A DNA stretch of 64,000 nucleotides from Microlunatus parietis. GTDB taxonomy: Bacteria > Actinomycetota > Actinomycetes > Propionibacteriales > Propionibacteriaceae. The position numbers and the translations under genes are program-made. This document shows, piece by piece, positions 52,119 to 61,550 of this stretch. How positions within the stretch are numbered: position 1 is the stretch's first letter; each line of letters starts with the position of its first letter. Location of the stretch: positions 4,898,001-4,962,000 of the forward strand of contig NZ_JACCBU010000001.1 of the NCBI RefSeq assembly GCF_013407955.1, read 5' to 3'. The notes under the pieces were generated by a model. That model made no database searches. It worked only from the letters and a program-made list of their open reading frames with translations, and was not told where the DNA came from.

Positions 52119-53078
52119 ATGTCCGTCCTGCTGACCGCAGCGCCGCCGGCCGAGTCCGAGCCGGCGGGCCGGCCCCGTCGCCGGTTCCGCCCGGCGCTGC
52201 GCGAGGACCTGGCCGGCTACGCCTTCCTGACCCCGTGGCTGGTCGGCTTCTTCGGGATCACCCTGCTGCCGATGCTCGGGTCGCTGCTGCTGTCGTTCAC
52301 GAACTACTCCGGTTCGTTCCGCACCGTCCGCTGGGTCGGGCTGGAGAACTATCGGCGGATGTTCGTCGAGGACCCGGCCTACTGGGGATCGGTCCGGGTG
52401 ACCCTGCTGTATGTCGGCATCTCGGTGCCCGTGATGCTCGCCTTCGCGCTGCTGATCGCGAGTCTGCTCAATCGCGGGATCCGCGCGCTCGGTCTGTACC
52501 GGACGATCTTCTACGTGCCCTCGCTGCTCGGCGGTAGCGTCGCGATCGCCGTCCTGTGGCGGTTCGTATGGGGCGAGACCGGACTGATCAACGCCGTCCT
52601 GGGCTGGTTCGGCCTGTTCCCGGGAAGCTGGATCGGCAATCCGGACACCGCACTGATCACGATCATGGTGCTGAACGTCTGGACCTTCGGCTCGCCGATG
52701 ATCATCTTCCTGGCCGGACTGCGCCAGGTTCCGGCCGAACTGTACGAGGCGGCCGCGATCGACGGCGCCGGCCGCTGGGCCCGCTTCGCCTCGATCACCC
52801 TGCCGTCGATCTCGCCGGTGGTGCTGTTCAACGGGGTGCTGGCGGTGATCGGCGGGTTCCAGGCCTTCACTCAGGTGTACGTGGTCAGCGGCGGCTCCGG
52901 CGGCCCGGCAGGATCGACGCTCTTCTACACATTGCTGCTCTATCAGCGCGCCTTCACCGAACTACGCTTCGGCTACGCCTCAGCCATGGCCTGGACGTTG
53001 CTGATCGTGATCGCCGCCGTCACCGCGGCGATCTTCGCCAGCGGGCGGTTCTGGGTGTACTACGGGGACGAAGCATGA
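52119..53078 (+). CDS. Sugar ABC transporter permease, UgpA/MalF-like
   Basis: Permease of 319 residues with six hydrophobic segments after a 40-residue N-terminus. It has AGYAFLTPWLVGFFGITLLPML as first helix and the EAA loop YEAAAIDGAGRWARFASITLPSIS. ATG at 52119 has GAGG upstream; GTG at 52110 is an alternative. It forms a heterodimer with the next permease, whose ATG overlaps its stop. The ATPase must be supplied from elsewhere in the genome. Confidence 0.88.
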   Translation: MSVLLTAAPPAESEPAGRPRRRFRPALREDLAGYAFLTPWLVGFFGITLLPMLGSLLLSFTNYSGSFRTVRWVGLENYRRMFVEDPAYWGSVRVTLLYVGISVPVMLAFALLIASLLNRGIRALGLYRTIFYVPSLLGGSVAIAVLWRFVWGETGLINAVLGWFGLFPGSWIGNPDTALITIMVLNVWTFGSPMIIFLAGLRQVPAELYEAAAIDGAGRWARFASITLPSISPVVLFNGVLAVIGGFQAFTQVYVVSGGSGGPAGSTLFYTLLLYQRAFTELRFGYASAMAWTLLIVIAAVTAAIFASGRFWVYYGDEA

Positions 53079-53914
53079 CCGGCCGAACCGTCCAGCGGGC
53101 CCTGATCCACGTCGGCCTGGTCAGTGCCGCATTCGTCATGGTCTATCCGCTGTTGTGGCTCGGCGCGTCATCGTTCCGGCCTTCCGAGCGAGCACTGCTC
53201 GAAACCGGCCTGTGGATCGGTGACGACTTCACCCTCGCCAACTACACCAACAGTTGGAACAGCGTCGGCAGCACCGGCTTCGGCACGTTCTTCCGGAATT
53301 CGGTGATCATCGCCGTGCTCGCGGTGATCGGCAACATCGTCTCCTGCTCCTTGGCGGCCTACGCGTTCGCCCGGATCAAGTTCCGCGGGCGGCGGATCTG
53401 GTTCGCCCTGATGATCGGAACGATCATGCTGCCGTACCACGTGCTGCTGATCCCGCAATATCTCCTGTTCGACCAGTTGGGTTGGCTGGACAGCTTCCTG
53501 CCGCTCGTTGTCCCGCGGTTCCTGGCCACGGAGGCGTTCTTCGTCTTCCTGCTGGTGCAGTTCTTCCGGCTGATCCCGCACGAGCTGCTGGAGGCCGCGC
53601 GGCTGGACGGTTGCGGCTATCTCGGCACCTTCCTGCGGATCGTCATGCCCTTGGCCGTACCGGCACTGGCCACGACCGCCGCGTTCTCGTTCATCTGGAC
53701 CTGGAACGACTTCCTCAATCCGCTGATCTATCTGACCAGTCCGGAGAACTACACCGTGCCGATCGGCTTGTCGCTCTTCGTCGACGCGTCCGGCACGTCC
53801 AACTACGGCGGCCTGTTCGCCATGTCGATCTTGTCCCTGCTGCCGGTGATCGGGTTCTTCCTGGCCTTCCAGAAGCTCCTGATCGAAGGCATCTCCACGA
53901 CCGGACTGAAATGA
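53075..53914 (+). CDS. Sugar ABC transporter permease, UgpE/MalG-like
   Basis: Permease of 279 residues with six hydrophobic segments and the EAA loop LLEAARLDGCGYLGTFLRIVMPLAVP. The C-terminus ends FFLAFQKLLIEGISTTGLK, the common ending of MalG-type proteins. Overlap with the upstream permease at 53075-53078 indicates coupled translation. Confidence 0.9.
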   Translation: MTGRTVQRALIHVGLVSAAFVMVYPLLWLGASSFRPSERALLETGLWIGDDFTLANYTNSWNSVGSTGFGTFFRNSVIIAVLAVIGNIVSCSLAAYAFARIKFRGRRIWFALMIGTIMLPYHVLLIPQYLLFDQLGWLDSFLPLVVPRFLATEAFFVFLLVQFFRLIPHELLEAARLDGCGYLGTFLRIVMPLAVPALATTAAFSFIWTWNDFLNPLIYLTSPENYTVPIGLSLFVDASGTSNYGGLFAMSILSLLPVIGFFLAFQKLLIEGISTTGLK

Positions 53915-53930
53915 TCAAGGAGTTCTCTCC

Positions 53931-54716
53931 ATGAGCCGACAGCGCTTCACCGGTCAGATCGCAGTGATCACCGGCGCCGCCCACGGCATCGGCCGGGCCA
54001 CCGCCGAACAACTCAGCACCGAGGGAGCCGAGCTGCTGTTGTTGGACCGGCTCGCCGCCCAGGTCGGGGAGTTGGCCGACCGGCTGGTCGCAGACGGCGG
54101 GGCGGCGACCGGCTATCCGGTCGACCTGCTGGACGAGCCGGCCGTCGCTGACCTGGCCCGACGCCTCACGGCGGCGTACCCGGCCGTCCACGTGCTGGTG
54201 CATTGTGCCGGGGTGGTGCACATCAACGGCCGCCAGGACAGTACGTTCATCGAGGGCGGCCTGGCCGGCTGGAACGAACTGTTCGGCGTCAACCTCAAGG
54301 GTGCCGCGTTGCTGACCCACGGACTGCTGCCGGCGCTGATCAACGGTCGCGGTGCGGTGGTCAACGTGGCCTCCGAGGCGGCCTATCGGACGCGGCCCAA
54401 CAAGTGGATCTACGACGCGACCAAGGCCGGGATGGTCTCGTTCAACCGTTCGCTGGCTGCCTCGCTGGCCCCGCACGGCGTCCGGGTGAACTGCGTTGCG
54501 CCCGGCGGAACGATCACCGAGATGCATCTGAACGATCATGCGGATCCGGAAGCCGCCCGGGACGAGTTGCGTGCCATGCGGATCCCGAACCTGCTGGGTC
54601 GCTTCGCCGAGCCGGCCGAGATCGCTTCCGCCATTACGTTCCTGGCCAGCTCGGAGGCGAGCTTCGTCACCGGGACCACGCTCGCCGTCGACGGCGGCGG
54701 GCAGGCCAGCCGATGA
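53931..54716 (+). CDS. Short-chain dehydrogenase/reductase
   Basis: Classical SDR of 261 residues. Motifs: TGAAHGIGRATAE for cofactor, HCAGVVH in place of NNAG, a serine in NVASEAAYR, YDATKAG for Tyr and Lys, and VTGTTLAVDGG near the end. The aspartate after beta-2 (LLLDR) favours NAD. It likely oxidises a hydroxyl of the sugar intermediate. AAGGAG lies before the ATG. It sits 16 bp after the permease. Confidence 0.88.
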   Translation: MSRQRFTGQIAVITGAAHGIGRATAEQLSTEGAELLLLDRLAAQVGELADRLVADGGAATGYPVDLLDEPAVADLARRLTAAYPAVHVLVHCAGVVHINGRQDSTFIEGGLAGWNELFGVNLKGAALLTHGLLPALINGRGAVVNVASEAAYRTRPNKWIYDATKAGMVSFNRSLAASLAPHGVRVNCVAPGGTITEMHLNDHADPEAARDELRAMRIPNLLGRFAEPAEIASAITFLASSEASFVTGTTLAVDGGGQASR

Positions 54717-54743
54717 TCACCGACTACTGTAAGGAACTCGATC

Positions 54744-55610
54744 ATGGAACCCGTAGGCCTGATCGGATTGGGCAATGTCGGCGGCAGGATGGCTCGGTCC
54801 CTGCTCGATGCCGGAGTGGAACTGCACGTCCACGATGTTGATCAAGAGGCGTCGGCCGCGGTGCGCGAAGCCGGCGCCGTCGGCCACGACACCGCGTCCG
54901 ACCTGGCCCGAGCGGTCCCGATCGTGCTGCTTTCGCTGCCCAACGCCGACATCGTCGACCGCGTCGTCCTCGGCCCGGGCGGAGTGCTGGAGGCCATGGC
55001 GGCCGGTTCGATCCTCGTCGACATGAGCACCAACCGGCCGGACCGGACGCTGGCCCTTCTCGCCCGGGCGACCGAGCGGGCGGTCCGGACTCTCGACGCT
55101 CCGATCAGCTTCGGCGGCCGCGGCATGATCGTCTTCGCCGGTGGTGATCCCGCGGACTATGCCGAGGTGGCGCCGATCTTCGACGTCGTCGCGTTCCGGC
55201 ACTACCACGTCGGTGATCATGGTCAGGGCCAGTACGTGAAGCTGATCCAGAACCTGCTGTCCGGTATCGCGATCGGCGCCGCGGCCGAAGCCGTCGCCTT
55301 CGGGCAACGGGCCGGCGTGGACCTGGACCGGATGCTCGAGGCGCTGCGCTGGACGGGGGCCTATTCCGGCGCGCTGGCCGGATCGCGACGGATGGTGGAC
55401 CGCGACTACGGCAGCAGCCGGACTCTCGGCATGCACGTCAAGGATCTCGGTTACGTGCTGGCCATGGCCGAGCAACTCGGCGCCACCATGCCGTTCGCGG
55501 AGCGGGTGCACGACGTGTTCCGTGGCGTGTACGAGAACGGCGACCCCGGCTGGACCCAGGCGGCCGTGATCGAATGGTTCGATCCCGTCACGCCGGCGTC
55601 GGCGCCGTGA
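54744..55610 (+). CDS. NAD-binding beta-hydroxyacid dehydrogenase (6PGDH-like)
   Basis: Protein of 288 residues of the 3-hydroxyisobutyrate/tartronate semialdehyde dehydrogenase group. It has GLIGLGNVGGRMARSLL for NAD, VDMSTNRP, a DAPISFGGRG form of the substrate-binding DAPVSGG motif, and the catalytic lysine in GQGQYVKLIQN. It reduces or oxidises a short beta-hydroxyacid such as tartronate semialdehyde, a usual endpoint of sugar-acid breakdown. Its TGA overlaps the GTG of the next gene. Confidence 0.87.
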   Translation: MEPVGLIGLGNVGGRMARSLLDAGVELHVHDVDQEASAAVREAGAVGHDTASDLARAVPIVLLSLPNADIVDRVVLGPGGVLEAMAAGSILVDMSTNRPDRTLALLARATERAVRTLDAPISFGGRGMIVFAGGDPADYAEVAPIFDVVAFRHYHVGDHGQGQYVKLIQNLLSGIAIGAAAEAVAFGQRAGVDLDRMLEALRWTGAYSGALAGSRRMVDRDYGSSRTLGMHVKDLGYVLAMAEQLGATMPFAERVHDVFRGVYENGDPGWTQAAVIEWFDPVTPASAP

Positions 55611-56659
55611 CCGGGCGCGAGCTGGCCGTCGGCCTGATCGGGCTCGGCAACAGCGGCTGGTTCTACCACGCCGAAGGCGTTCTGGAGCGGTCGGACCAGT
55701 ACCGACTGCGGGCCGTCGCCTCGGCCCGGCCCGAACGAGCCGAAGCCGCGGGTCGTCGATTCGGCGCCCGTCCGTACCGGACCTGGCAGGAATTGATCGG
55801 CAACGACGACTTGGATCTGATCGTGATCGCCACACCCCATCACCTCCATGCCGAGATGACGGTCGCCGCTCTGGACGCCGGACACCACGTGGTGGTCGAG
55901 AAGCCGATGGCGATCACCCGGGCGGAGTGCGATCGGATGCTCGACGCCGCGAAACGGAACTCCAGGATGCTCACCGTGCACCAGAACCGACGCTGGGAGC
56001 CGTCGTACCTGATCATCGTTGACCTGGTCCGCAACGGAGATCTCGGCGACGTCTGGCGGGTGGAGGAGCGCCGCATGCACCGCGGCAAGTACGTCGTCGC
56101 CGGCCCCGACCAACCGCACAGCGGCCACGACCTGGCCGCGTGGGCGCACACCCGCGAGGGCGGCGGCGGGGTCGGGTACCTGATCGCGCCCCACCTCATC
56201 GACCATCAGGTCCAGCTGCTCGGCGCACCCACCACGGTCTCGGCGGTGACTCACACCTTCCCCGGTGATCAGGTCGAGCACTATCTCGACCTGCGCCTTG
56301 GCTATCCCGACGGGCCACTGTCCCGCGTGGAGATCTTCCGCGAGGACGTCGTCGACCTGCCCAAATGGACCGTCCTGGGCAGCCGGGGTTCGATCGTCTG
56401 TCCCGACTTCAACACCGTGATCATCGACCTGGACGGCCGCGACCGCCGAGTGATCACCGATCTCCCGGCCGTCCGGGCAGCAGACGAGTTCTACCGGCAA
56501 CTCTGGACTGCGATCACCGACGCCGGCCCACCACCCGTCGACCCGAGCGGCGCGGCCGTCGTCACCGAGATCCTCGAACTCGCCCACCGATCGGCACGTC
56601 GGGGCGGCGCACCGGAATACCTCGATTCCGCAGCCGGCCTCACCGAGCGGACCCGTTGA
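55607..56659 (+). CDS. Gfo/Idh/MocA family oxidoreductase
   Basis: Canonical member of 350 residues: GLIGLGNSGWFYHAEG for the cofactor, VVVEKPMAIT with the catalytic lysine, and GVGYLIAPHLIDHQVQLLG with the active-site histidine. GTG at 55607 overlaps the preceding stop. It is the last gene of the 48.8-56.7 kb operon. Two Gfo/Idh proteins in one operon, one with and one without the EKP lysine, suggest different steps or substrates. Confidence 0.87.
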   Translation: MTGRELAVGLIGLGNSGWFYHAEGVLERSDQYRLRAVASARPERAEAAGRRFGARPYRTWQELIGNDDLDLIVIATPHHLHAEMTVAALDAGHHVVVEKPMAITRAECDRMLDAAKRNSRMLTVHQNRRWEPSYLIIVDLVRNGDLGDVWRVEERRMHRGKYVVAGPDQPHSGHDLAAWAHTREGGGGVGYLIAPHLIDHQVQLLGAPTTVSAVTHTFPGDQVEHYLDLRLGYPDGPLSRVEIFREDVVDLPKWTVLGSRGSIVCPDFNTVIIDLDGRDRRVITDLPAVRAADEFYRQLWTAITDAGPPPVDPSGAAVVTEILELAHRSARRGGAPEYLDSAAGLTERTR

Positions 56660-56717
56660 CCGGCGTTTCGGAAACCCGAGGTCAACCCGTCCGCTCGATG
56701 AGTGTTTCGTCCCGCGA

Positions 56718-57407
56718 TCAGCGCGGTGGAAAGGCGAGCTCGTACGCCTCCCGCACGCGCCGCAGGTAATCGGCGGGGTGGTCGGCCAGTTGAAGGTCGG
56801 GCAGGTCGAGCAGATACCGGCAGCGGTCCGCGGGCATGGAGCGGGCGAAGCCGTGCGGGTCCTTGATCAACTGCTGGACGGCGTCCACTCCGAAGAGGTC
56901 CAGGACCTTGAGGTTGCCGTCGGCCGAGCGGAGTACATGTCGTTCCCCGAGGTCGATCCCGACCCAACCACGATGGGCGTCACGACCGCGAGCGTCGATC
57001 AGGTCGACTTCACGGCGGAGAGCGCGCAGGTCCGGGCCGGCCGTCTCTGGGTGGTGCCATTGCCGTAGGAAATCGTTCGCCTCGCTGGGACTCGGCGGCG
57101 TGAGGTATTCCAGGACGGTGAGGTGACCGCCACCTTCGAGCCCACTGGCCAGGTCGATCCGGGGCAGATGCGGATTCCCCGCACAGCGTCGGCACAGTTC
57201 GACGAAGTCGTCGTAGCCCAGCTCGAACGGGCTGACCCGGGCCACCAGCCGTCCCGTGGGCGAACGGTAGGCGTAGGCCTGGTCGCCCTGGGCGAACCTC
57301 AGCCAGCCCAGGTCCCTCAGCTGAGCCTGCGCTGAACGGTGGTCGACGGTCGGCCAAGGCTTGGCCAGCAACGGCAGGACCTCGGGCTGGTCGCTACCCT
57401 CGTTCAC
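56718..57407 (-). CDS. Kinase-fold protein of unknown function
   Basis: Protein of 229 residues resembling a small, reduced protein kinase: a two-strand N-lobe (YRSPTGRLVARVSP) without a clear catalytic lysine, then WVGIDLGERHVLRS and NLKVLDLFGVD, which resemble the catalytic loop and a DFG-like motif. GTG at 57407 overlaps the stop of the APH-type gene, so the two are coupled. I do not recognise a named family; it may be a pseudokinase or a phosphotransferase of altered mechanism. Confidence 0.6.
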   Translation of the reverse strand: MNEGSDQPEVLPLLAKPWPTVDHRSAQAQLRDLGWLRFAQGDQAYAYRSPTGRLVARVSPFELGYDDFVELCRRCAGNPHLPRIDLASGLEGGGHLTVLEYLTPPSPSEANDFLRQWHHPETAGPDLRALRREVDLIDARGRDAHRGWVGIDLGERHVLRSADGNLKVLDLFGVDAVQQLIKDPHGFARSMPADRCRYLLDLPDLQLADHPADYLRRVREAYELAFPPR

Positions 57408-58342
57408 GGGGACGGCGTCTCGACGAGCAGGGCCTCGAGGTCGGGGAGGCGGCGGAACAGGTTGGGCAGGCCGCGCACGCCGTTGCGCGCGATCACCTGC
57501 GACTGGGCGAGTTCCGGGCCGGTGCCGGCTTCGACCCCGGCGAGGCAACGGAGGATGTTCCACCTCGTGTGGCCCAGCCAGCCGCCGATCGCGAAGACGA
57601 ACCAGCTCGGCCCCGGCGGCGGCAGGACACCGCCACCGGCGACGTAGCCGTCGAGGACGGAGCGGAAGATCGCGGGCTGGAGGCTGGCGAAGCCGCGGCC
57701 CTTCGCGAGGCTCAGCGCGGTCGAGCCGAGCTCGCCGGACAGGTCGAGCAGCCCCGAGAGTTCCCAGTCGAGGAGGACCGGCCGGCCGTCTCGAACGAGC
57801 AGGTTCCACGGCTGGACGTCCTGGTGGGTGACGACGACGGGACCGGGGCGTTCGCATGTTCCGACGAACTCGGCGATCGCCTGGAAGGTCTCGGCCTGGG
57901 CGGCGAGATCCTCGGCCCACGGTTGCCGGGTTGCGGCGGCCCGCTCGGCGAGGTCGGGCCAGTCCAGGGGCATCGGCTCTTCGCTCGGTTCGTGCGGCCA
58001 GTCGACGTCGAGGGCGTGCAGGCGGGCGAGGAGTTGGCCGATCTCGAATCCGTACGCCGGCGACACGGGCTCCTCAGGCAGCTTCGATCCCTCGACCCAA
58101 CGGTGGACCAGGATGTCCGGTCCGGCCGCGATCGGCTCCGGCATCGGGATGCCGGCGGCGAAGGCCGCCCGCTCGAACCGGAACACGTCCTCCAGGTGGT
58201 ACGTCCAGCGGCGGTCGAGGAGGTTGAGCTCCTTCACCGCGAACGATCCCCGGTCGGTGTCGAGGCGGTACAGCCGGTTCGCGGCACCGCCCCGGATCCG
58301 GGTCAGCGGCGCGAGCGGCGTACCGAGCTGGGAGAGATCCAC
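57404..58342 (-). CDS. Aminoglycoside phosphotransferase-family kinase
   Basis: Kinase-like enzyme of about 312 residues. Motifs: SFAVKELNLLDRR (ATP-lysine in the N-lobe), VVTHQDVQPWNLLV (Brenner motif; HxDxxxxN) and PVLLDWELSG (metal-binding aspartate). Members phosphorylate small hydroxylated substrates such as aminoglycosides, choline or sugars. GTG at 58342 or 58378 are both possible starts. It heads a two-gene unit with the smaller kinase-fold gene. Confidence 0.83.
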   Translation of the reverse strand: MDLSQLGTPLAPLTRIRGGAANRLYRLDTDRGSFAVKELNLLDRRWTYHLEDVFRFERAAFAAGIPMPEPIAAGPDILVHRWVEGSKLPEEPVSPAYGFEIGQLLARLHALDVDWPHEPSEEPMPLDWPDLAERAAATRQPWAEDLAAQAETFQAIAEFVGTCERPGPVVVTHQDVQPWNLLVRDGRPVLLDWELSGLLDLSGELGSTALSLAKGRGFASLQPAIFRSVLDGYVAGGGVLPPPGPSWFVFAIGGWLGHTRWNILRCLAGVEAGTGPELAQSQVIARNGVRGLPNLFRRLPDLEALLVETPSP

Positions 58343-58396
58343 TCGGCGCACTCTAGGGATCGGCCGCAGCCGACGCACCGGGATTACCGAGCAAGG

Positions 58397-60055
58397 TCAG
58401 TCGGCGGAGATGGCCTCGGAGGCGTCCATGATCCGGTACGCGTAGCCCTGCTCGGCCAGGAACCGCTGCCGGTGCTGGGCGAACTCGGAGTCGACCGTGT
58501 CCCGGGCTACGACGGCGTAGAAGCGGGCGGTGATGCCGGAGTTCTTCGGCCGCAGCAGCCGGCCCAGCCGCTGCGCCTCCTCCTGCCGGGACCCGAAGGC
58601 ACCGGACACCTGGATCGCCACCTGGGCGGTCGGCAGGTCGACGGAGAAGTTGGCCACCTTGCTCACGACGAGCAGGTCGAGCTCGCCGGACCGGAACTGC
58701 TCGTAGAGCTTCTCCCGCTGGCGGACCGTCGTGTCGCCCTTGATCAACGGGGCGCCGAGCCGCTCCGAGAGCTCCTCCAGCTGCTCGACGTACTGGCCGA
58801 TCACCAGGGTCGGCTGGCCGCGGTGCTTGGCGACCAGGTCGATCGCGACGGCGGACTTGGACTCGGCGGTCGAGGCGAGCCGGTATTTCACGTCCGGCTC
58901 GGCGACCGCGTACGTCATCCGCTCGGCCTCGCTCAGGGTGACCCGCACCTCGACGCAGTCGGCCGGCGCGATGTAGCCCTGGTTCTCGATGTCCTTCCAC
59001 GGCGCGTCGTACCGCTTCGGGCCGATCAGGGAGAAGACGTCGCCCTCCCGGCCGTCCTCGCGGATCAGCGTCGCGGTGAGGCCGAGCCGCCGCCGCGCCT
59101 GCAGGTCGGCGGTCATCCGGAACACCGGCGCCGGCAGCAGGTGCACCTCGTCGTAGATCACCAGGCCCCAGTCCCGCGCGTTGAACAGTTCCAGGTGCGG
59201 GTGCAGGCCGTGCCGCTTGGTCGTGATCACCTGGTACGTGGCGATGGTGACCGGCCGGATCTCCTTGCGGGCGCCGGAATACTCGCCGATCTCGTCGGCG
59301 GTCAGCGAGGTGCGCTTGATCAATTCGTCGCGCCACTGCCGGGCCGAGACCGTGTTGGTGACCAAGATCAACGTGGTCGCCTTCGCCTTGGCCATCGCGG
59401 CCGCGCCGACGATCGTCTTGCCGGCGCCGCAGGGGAGTACGACGACCCCGGAACCGCCGTGCCAGAAGGACTTCGTGGCCAGCGCCTGGTACGGCCGCAG
59501 CCGCCAGCCGTTCTGCTCCAGCTCGATCGGGTGCGCCTCGCCGTTGACGTAGCCGGCGAGGTCCTCGGCCGGCCAACCGAGCTTCAGCAGCACCTGCTTC
59601 AGCCGGCCCCGCTCGGACGGGTGGACGGCGACGGAGTCGTCATCGATCCGGGCGCCGATCAGGCCCTTGATCCGCGGGCTGCGCAGCACTTCGGTGAGCA
59701 CCGGCCGGTCGGTGGTGATCAACACCAGGCCGTGGGTCGGGTGCTTCTCGATCCGGAGCCGGCCGTACCGGTCCATCGTGTCGGCGACGTCGACCAGCAG
59801 TCCGGACGGCACCGGGTAGCGGCTGTAGTTCAGCAGGACGTCGACGATCTGTTCGGCGTCGTGACCGGCGGCGCGGGCGTTCCACAGGCCCAGCGGCGTC
59901 AGCCGGTAGGTGTGGATGTGTTCCGGTGCGCGTTCGAGTTCGGCGAACGGGGCGATCGCGATCCGGCACGCTTCGGCGTCGGGATGATCGACTTCCAGCA
60001 GCAGGGTGCGGTCGGACTGGACGACCAGGGGTCCCAGCCCCGAGGAATGTGTCAT
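58397..60055 (-). CDS. XPB/ERCC3-type DNA helicase
   Basis: Superfamily 2 helicase of 552 residues. The N-terminal part is the bacterial XPB damage-recognition region; Walker A is LPCGAGKTIVG, motif II is IYDEVHLLPAP, motif III is LGLTATLIREDGRE and motif VI is QRLGRLLRPK. Bacterial XPB unwinds DNA with 3'-5' polarity and is linked to repair. It is last of a minus-strand run with the proline-rich secreted protein and the helicase-associated protein, with gaps of only 12 and 4 bp. Confidence 0.93.
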   Translation of the reverse strand: MTHSSGLGPLVVQSDRTLLLEVDHPDAEACRIAIAPFAELERAPEHIHTYRLTPLGLWNARAAGHDAEQIVDVLLNYSRYPVPSGLLVDVADTMDRYGRLRIEKHPTHGLVLITTDRPVLTEVLRSPRIKGLIGARIDDDSVAVHPSERGRLKQVLLKLGWPAEDLAGYVNGEAHPIELEQNGWRLRPYQALATKSFWHGGSGVVVLPCGAGKTIVGAAAMAKAKATTLILVTNTVSARQWRDELIKRTSLTADEIGEYSGARKEIRPVTIATYQVITTKRHGLHPHLELFNARDWGLVIYDEVHLLPAPVFRMTADLQARRRLGLTATLIREDGREGDVFSLIGPKRYDAPWKDIENQGYIAPADCVEVRVTLSEAERMTYAVAEPDVKYRLASTAESKSAVAIDLVAKHRGQPTLVIGQYVEQLEELSERLGAPLIKGDTTVRQREKLYEQFRSGELDLLVVSKVANFSVDLPTAQVAIQVSGAFGSRQEEAQRLGRLLRPKNSGITARFYAVVARDTVDSEFAQHRQRFLAEQGYAYRIMDASEAISAD

Positions 60056-60067
60056 GAACAGACTGCT

Positions 60068-61546
60068 CTAACGAGTCGGTCCCGGGGATGGTGAGCCCGA
60101 GGACGGTGGCGGTGTCGACTCCGAGGATGCCGGAGGCGACGGCGGCGGCGTCGACGGGGGTGGTGTCGAGGCCGGTGGGGTGGTCGGATCCGACGACGCT
60201 GGAGGAGTCGAGGGCGGCGGCGCGGACGAAGAGTCCGGCGGCTGCGGGGATCCGGGATCGGACGACGGCGGCTCGGACGAGGGTGGCTCCGATGGCGGCG
60301 TCCGGGTGGACGGCGGCGGGCTCGACGGCGGTTCGTTCGCCGGCGGCTCGCTGGTGCGTGGCGGCTTGCTCGACTCCGGCGGCTCGCCGGAACCGGGCGG
60401 GGTCGACGGCGGCTCGTCGGACGACGGCGGCGGAGTCGACGATTCGGGGTCCGAGGCCGGCGGGCCCGACGGCGAGGGGTCCTTCGACCCCGGGTCGCCG
60501 GACTCCGGGCGCTCGGTCGAGGCCGGCGGCGTGGACTCGGCCGGCGGGGTCGATTCCGGGGTCGGCGTCGGCGTGGGCGACGGCGGCGGGAACAGCCGCT
60601 CGAACAGTCTGCCGAGCCGCGGGAACAGGCCGTCCGGCTCGTCCGCGTCCTGGCCCGGCGGCGGGGGCGGCGGGACGGTCGGCGGCGGCGGAGTCGGCGT
60701 CGGAGCCCACGGCGGCCAGGGCAGCGGGTCGCTGTCGTCGTCCGGCGACGGGCTGACCGGCGGCGCGCTGCTGGACGGCGGCGGGTTGTGCTCGCTCGGG
60801 CCGGCCGATGCCGGCCGGGAGGGCTCCGGGCCGGTCGGGTCGTCCGACGTGCCCGGACCGGAGGTGGACGGGCGCGGTGAGTTGGTCGGCGGCTGGGCCG
60901 GATCGGACGGTGGTACGGGCGGCGGCGTCGACGATGCGCTCGGCCGTGGCTGCCGGCTCGACGTCGGCTGACCCGAGGGATCCTTGGCCGTACCCCGGTC
61001 GATCGGCTTGGACTTCTCCGGCCGCTCGGGATCGACCATCAGGGCGTTCGACCAGGGCCCGGCCTTGCCGCTGCGGGTCGCCCGGACCTGGATCACCTGG
61101 ACGGTCATGTCGTCGTTGAACCAGCGCACCGAGGCGACGACGTTGCCGGTCTCCAGCACCTCGAAGCCGTTCAGCCGCACCTGGTACGTGACGTCGCCGC
61201 CGGAGGTCGCATCCCAGGAGATCTGCGCCCAGTTGTCGGTGACCAGGCCGGCCCGGAGACCGGTCACCGTGCTCGGGGCACCCGGAACCGGACGGGACTG
61301 GGCCGAGGCGATCGGCTCGCGCTCGGCCTCGGGCAGCGAGTCGGCCGCGCTGTCACCCCGGTCGCCGGCTTCCTCGGCGCGGGACTGATCGCGCTCGTCC
61401 GAGGGCTGATCGGCGGGCAGGACGCGGCGCGGCGACGTGTCCAGCAGCAGTGGGGAACCGGTGACCGCGGGCACCCAGTAGAGGGTTCCGATCCCGGACG
61501 AGCACACCAAGACAACCAGGAATCTCCGGATTGTCTGGGGCCGCAT
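60068..61546 (-). CDS. Proline/serine-rich exported protein with a fibronectin III-like domain
   Basis: Protein of 492 residues. The first 25 residues (MRPQTIRRFLVVLVCSSGIG) form a signal or membrane anchor; residues about 90-170 resemble one fibronectin III-like domain (VTGLRAGLVTDNWAQISWDAT, VRATRSGKAGPWSNAL); the last 310 residues are low-complexity Pro, Ser, Thr, Glu, Asp with runs such as PPSSEPPSSEPPSSD. It is probably a cell-surface protein with an extended stalk. Its location between a helicase and its associated protein is unexpected. The repetitive part may vary in length between strains. Confidence 0.8.
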   Translation of the reverse strand: MRPQTIRRFLVVLVCSSGIGTLYWVPAVTGSPLLLDTSPRRVLPADQPSDERDQSRAEEAGDRGDSAADSLPEAEREPIASAQSRPVPGAPSTVTGLRAGLVTDNWAQISWDATSGGDVTYQVRLNGFEVLETGNVVASVRWFNDDMTVQVIQVRATRSGKAGPWSNALMVDPERPEKSKPIDRGTAKDPSGQPTSSRQPRPSASSTPPPVPPSDPAQPPTNSPRPSTSGPGTSDDPTGPEPSRPASAGPSEHNPPPSSSAPPVSPSPDDDSDPLPWPPWAPTPTPPPPTVPPPPPPGQDADEPDGLFPRLGRLFERLFPPPSPTPTPTPESTPPAESTPPASTERPESGDPGSKDPSPSGPPASDPESSTPPPSSDEPPSTPPGSGEPPESSKPPRTSEPPANEPPSSPPPSTRTPPSEPPSSEPPSSDPGSPQPPDSSSAPPPSTPPASSDPTTPPASTPPPSTPPPSPPASSESTPPPSSGSPSPGPTR

Positions 61547-61550
61547 TGGC

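Noticed and set aside
57699..57720. Fourth copy of the CCCTGAGC-type repeat
   Set aside because: CCCTTCGCGAGGCTCAGCGC matches at about 16 of 20 positions but encodes a plausible part of the kinase domain; chance similarity cannot be excluded.
56718..57920. Longer version of the small kinase-fold gene reaching 57920
   Set aside because: The extension is Arg/Pro-rich antisense-like sequence inside the APH-type gene. GTG at 57407 with a GTGA overlap is the sensible start.
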